A stretch of DNA of 64,000 nucleotides, taken from contig CAUJNA010001527.1 in NCBI GenBank assembly GCA_963377175.1, forward strand, positions 1 through 64,000, in the 5' to 3' direction. Position numbers and translations under genes: made by a program. The notes below the pieces were generated by a model. The model saw only the letters and a program-made list of their open reading frames with translations, searched no databases and was not told the DNA's origin. This document shows positions 62,038-64,000 of this stretch, one piece after another (position 1 is the stretch's first letter; every line of letters begins with the position of its first letter). Origin of the DNA: Effrenium voratum (Eukaryota; Sar; Dinophyceae; Suessiales; Symbiodiniaceae).

Positions 62038-63621
62038 TTACATGGCAACATCTTGGGCAGGTAGCGGTGCCTTGGATTGGCTCACTGCGGACATGTAGCC
62101 ACTCTGGAAGCCCTCTTTGCGCACCAGCATCTTATCAATCATGTTGCGGAGACTGGTGATGTCAAACTTGTCATCTTGATTGACCGCCATCTCAAAGAGG
62201 GCGTTGGTGGTAAGGGATGCACAATCCATGAAGGAACTGGCGACATCCCTGACATCCTTGACTTTGTCAATGTTGCCACCGAAGAGCACCTCTGAAAGCT
62301 TGCCCAGCTTGAAATTGTTGTCGCCACCCATGTTGCTTGCGATTGAGGACTGAGCACACTTAAGCTGGTCAATGTCCAAGTGGTTGATGAGCTCCTGAAA
62401 GGCTGACACCGCATCCTTTTCACCATGTGCCCAAGTATTGGCCATGATGCGGTTGCTTTCAACAAAGGCGGGGGTGCTGGTGATTTCACAGGGCTTCATG
62501 TTCTGGAGGTTGGCATCCCGAACCTTCTTTTTCTCCAGCACGGACATGTATTTGACCTTGGACTTTGCCTCTTGCTTTTTGGTGCGGGGAGCACCACCAC
62601 GAAGCTTGAGGCAGATGTAGAAGGTGTTGCCATCAACGAGCTCATCGTCAGGCTGGATGTCTTGGAACCGAGCCTTGCGAGAGAGCTTGAAGTCATCCGG
62701 TCCAAGAATTGGCTCTTCATCAGAGCTTTCCTTCGTGGACTGGATGAACGCAATGTGGTCAATGATGGACCGCTTCAAGCCCTGACCGGTGACATCCCTG
62801 TCGGTGACGACACTGAACAAAAACCGCTCCCCGACATAGTCAAAGACCCGAACTGTGAGCATGTCATCAAAGCACGCGGGGCTGTTGAGGTATGCCTTGC
62901 CAGCTGGTGTTGTCAACCAGTCCTCCTCGTTGAAGTCCATGATGTCAAGGATGCCAATGGTGGCATCTTCGGAGAGGTCGGATGAAGCGCTGTTAGCATC
63001 ACCTTCAGAAAGGTCAGGTGAAGCATCTCCTGCGGAAGGCTCGGCATCATCGGAGGCGCTCTCCTGAAACCGCGTGATGTTGTGGTTCCAAAAGCTCAGC
63101 ACCCTTGCCACCATTTCTGGCTTGGTATACTTCGCATCAAGAACTCCGCCTTCCATGGTGCTGTAGAGCCTCACAAGCTGACACTTGGTCAAGGAATGCA
63201 ACATGGGGGCAGTGAGCTCAAGGTTCTCCATGTCGCCCTGGAAATACTCCTCACGAAAGACCTGACCACCAGCCACAAGAAAAGGCTTGAAGAAGCCGGC
63301 GCTGCTCTTGAAGAACATGAGCTTATTTGGAACTCCAACTGGGGAGAGAAATCGCACACGTGCCTCAGCCATGGTGTTCTCCCAGTCTCCAAGAACAAAG
63401 CGCACAAATTCGGACTTCCTCGTGCCCTTCCTGAGCTTGAAGCCCAGACTGGTGTAGAGCTGTTTAATCTCATCGACCGACATGGTGTTGAGTTGCTCTT
63501 CGCTGGGCTTGAAGATGTCCTGCTGGAGCTTGTCTGGTGTGATGACATCACCGGCTTCAGCAATCACCGGCAAAAAGCCATCAGGACGGCACACCACAAA
63601 CAACTTTGCCATTGAAAGCAA
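62038..63621 (-). CDS. SAP-like / ubiquitin-like cargo protein (element B)
   Basis: A 527-residue GC-rich gene, paralogue of 19747-21192 in the same place and orientation. SAP-like repeats lie at about 46-82 (MSVDEIKQLYTSLGFKLRKG) and 140-178 (LHSLTKCQLVRLYSTMEGG). An acidic/Ser linker follows, then a ubiquitin-like domain (254-343) ending LKLRGGAP, and a helical C-terminus (ELINHLDIDQLKCAQ). The LRGG end equals that of ubiquitin but is followed by about 185 residues, so it may be a cleavage point or a fixed domain. An alternative start is Met4. Function unknown. Confidence 0.72.
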   Translation of the reverse strand: MLSMAKLFVVCRPDGFLPVIAEAGDVITPDKLQQDIFKPSEEQLNTMSVDEIKQLYTSLGFKLRKGTRKSEFVRFVLGDWENTMAEARVRFLSPVGVPNKLMFFKSSAGFFKPFLVAGGQVFREEYFQGDMENLELTAPMLHSLTKCQLVRLYSTMEGGVLDAKYTKPEMVARVLSFWNHNITRFQESASDDAEPSAGDASPDLSEGDANSASSDLSEDATIGILDIMDFNEEDWLTTPAGKAYLNSPACFDDMLTVRVFDYVGERFLFSVVTDRDVTGQGLKRSIIDHIAFIQSTKESSDEEPILGPDDFKLSRKARFQDIQPDDELVDGNTFYICLKLRGGAPRTKKQEAKSKVKYMSVLEKKKVRDANLQNMKPCEITSTPAFVESNRIMANTWAHGEKDAVSAFQELINHLDIDQLKCAQSSIASNMGGDNNFKLGKLSEVLFGGNIDKVKDVRDVASSFMDCASLTTNALFEMAVNQDDKFDITSLRNMIDKMLVRKEGFQSGYMSAVSQSKAPLPAQDVAM

Positions 63622-63718
63622 GGGATTGGATGCTTGGGCGCTAAATCGCTACTCACAAATGATTTTTGTTGCATCAATCACTCATGCATCAGCTCAACCA
63701 CTCAACGATGTTTGCAAT

Positions 63719-63720
<2 letters not shown>

Positions 63721-63772
<52 letters not shown>
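63721..63772. repeat. CT dinucleotide microsatellite
   Basis: About 25 CT units with one TTTCT interruption, 100 bp upstream of the SAP/ubiquitin-like gene. It may be part of a pyrimidine-rich promoter or trans-splice acceptor region, which is common upstream of dinoflagellate genes; this is inference. Confidence 0.85.
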
Positions 63773-63869
63773 TCTGTTAAGAACACGCCAAGCGCACCCA
63801 GTCAGGACGAGGACGACGAAGACCAAGTGCCGGCACGACGGATTACCCCCAGAAGCCCCAGAAAACCCC

Positions 63870-64000
63870 TAAAATCCTACAAGGGACACCACGCCCCAAA
63901 AAAATATATGATAAAAGTGATGAAACGAAGGAGGAGAGTGATGTTGTTGCTGTTCTATTTTTTGTCCGGGAAATGGACAAATCGTTTTTAGACAGTTCGA
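63870..64000 (-). repeat. Inner part of right terminal inverted repeat of element B
   Basis: Matches the reverse complement of 30417-30580 except for the 33 bp insertion in the left copy. It continues beyond the window; about 312 more bases are expected. Confidence 0.85.

Larger units (their letters stand above)
30105..64000. mobile_element. Element B: polinton-like virus, right end outside window
   Basis: Related to A in gene content and in its terminal sequence. The proposed left end AGTAGTGGTGGGCC ... CATACCCCCC resembles the A terminus AGCAAGCAGGAGGCC ... TATACCCCCC. The matching inverted copy of 30417-30580 is at 63870-64000; extrapolation puts the right end near 64312. Without the nested 11.5 kb LINE the element would be about 22.7 kb, close to A. 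The exact left end is inferred from similarity, not from a visible duplication. Confidence 0.8.

Noticed and set aside
61697..62098. Frame with five GEIRDFG repeats
   Set aside because: A 21 bp tandem repeat is open in several frames; it overlaps the 3' end of the cargo gene and has no other support.
1..64000. tRNA or rRNA genes
   Set aside because: I saw no cloverleaf-like or rRNA-like stretch by eye; a covariance search was not possible.

Overview
The window looks like nuclear DNA of a dinoflagellate that has been invaded by virus-like elements. The host call rests on a retrotransposon whose 5' end (45280-45305, minus strand) carries two stacked copies of the 3' part of the dinoflagellate trans-spliced leader, plus a GC-rich, repeat-rich background. 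No other part of the window contradicts it. I cannot name the genus.

Layout. (1) 1-239 is a satellite of about 73 bp units. (2) Element A, 240-21873, is a complete 21.6 kb polinton-like virus (PLV) with 345 bp terminal inverted repeats (TIRs), AG...CT termini and a 5 bp target duplication (CTTAC). (3) 21879-22260 is more of the same satellite, followed by GC-rich palindromic repeats. (4) Element C, about 23.6-30.06 kb, is a GC-rich, partly decayed capsid-gene cluster of a different PLV lineage (adenine methyltransferase, packaging ATPase, penton, virion proteins, major capsid protein). No ends, integrase or polymerase were found for it. (5) Element B starts near 30105 and runs past the window edge. 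It is related to A, with its left TIR at 30105-30580 and the matching inner part of the right TIR at 63870-64000, so its right end is predicted near 64312. (6) Nested inside B, 33784-45303 is an 11.5 kb insertion made of an APE-type LINE (ORF1, endonuclease-reverse transcriptase) with a composite 3' part. It splits B's polymerase-helicase gene.

A and B share a gene plan. Leftward genes encode a retroviral-type integrase, small zinc-binding proteins and a large family-B-like DNA polymerase fused to an SF1 helicase. Central genes encode penton, lipase-like protein, double-jelly-roll major capsid protein, an S74 fibre and virion proteins sharing an N-terminal RP-T/S-Y motif. To the right are an A32-type packaging ATPase (leftward), a conserved structured non-coding region, small zinc proteins, a cytosine methyltransferase and finally a GC-rich SAP/ubiquitin-like gene next to the right TIR. 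Putative early genes carry a shared TTTAAAGAMATA box 19-36 bp before their starts. Many gene ends carry strong hairpins. The fibre gene and the RP-motif/VHSS genes have swapped arms between A and B.

The most unusual items are a 33 bp GC-rich palindromic sequence that appears to have inserted repeatedly and in frame in the AT-rich elements; a structured RNA-like region conserved between A and B; the relict spliced leaders on the LINE; and the SAP-ubiquitin-like cargo gene. Several genes have one-base breaks, often in homopolymers, so some may be assembly errors rather than decay. All family calls are from reading motifs; no searches were run.
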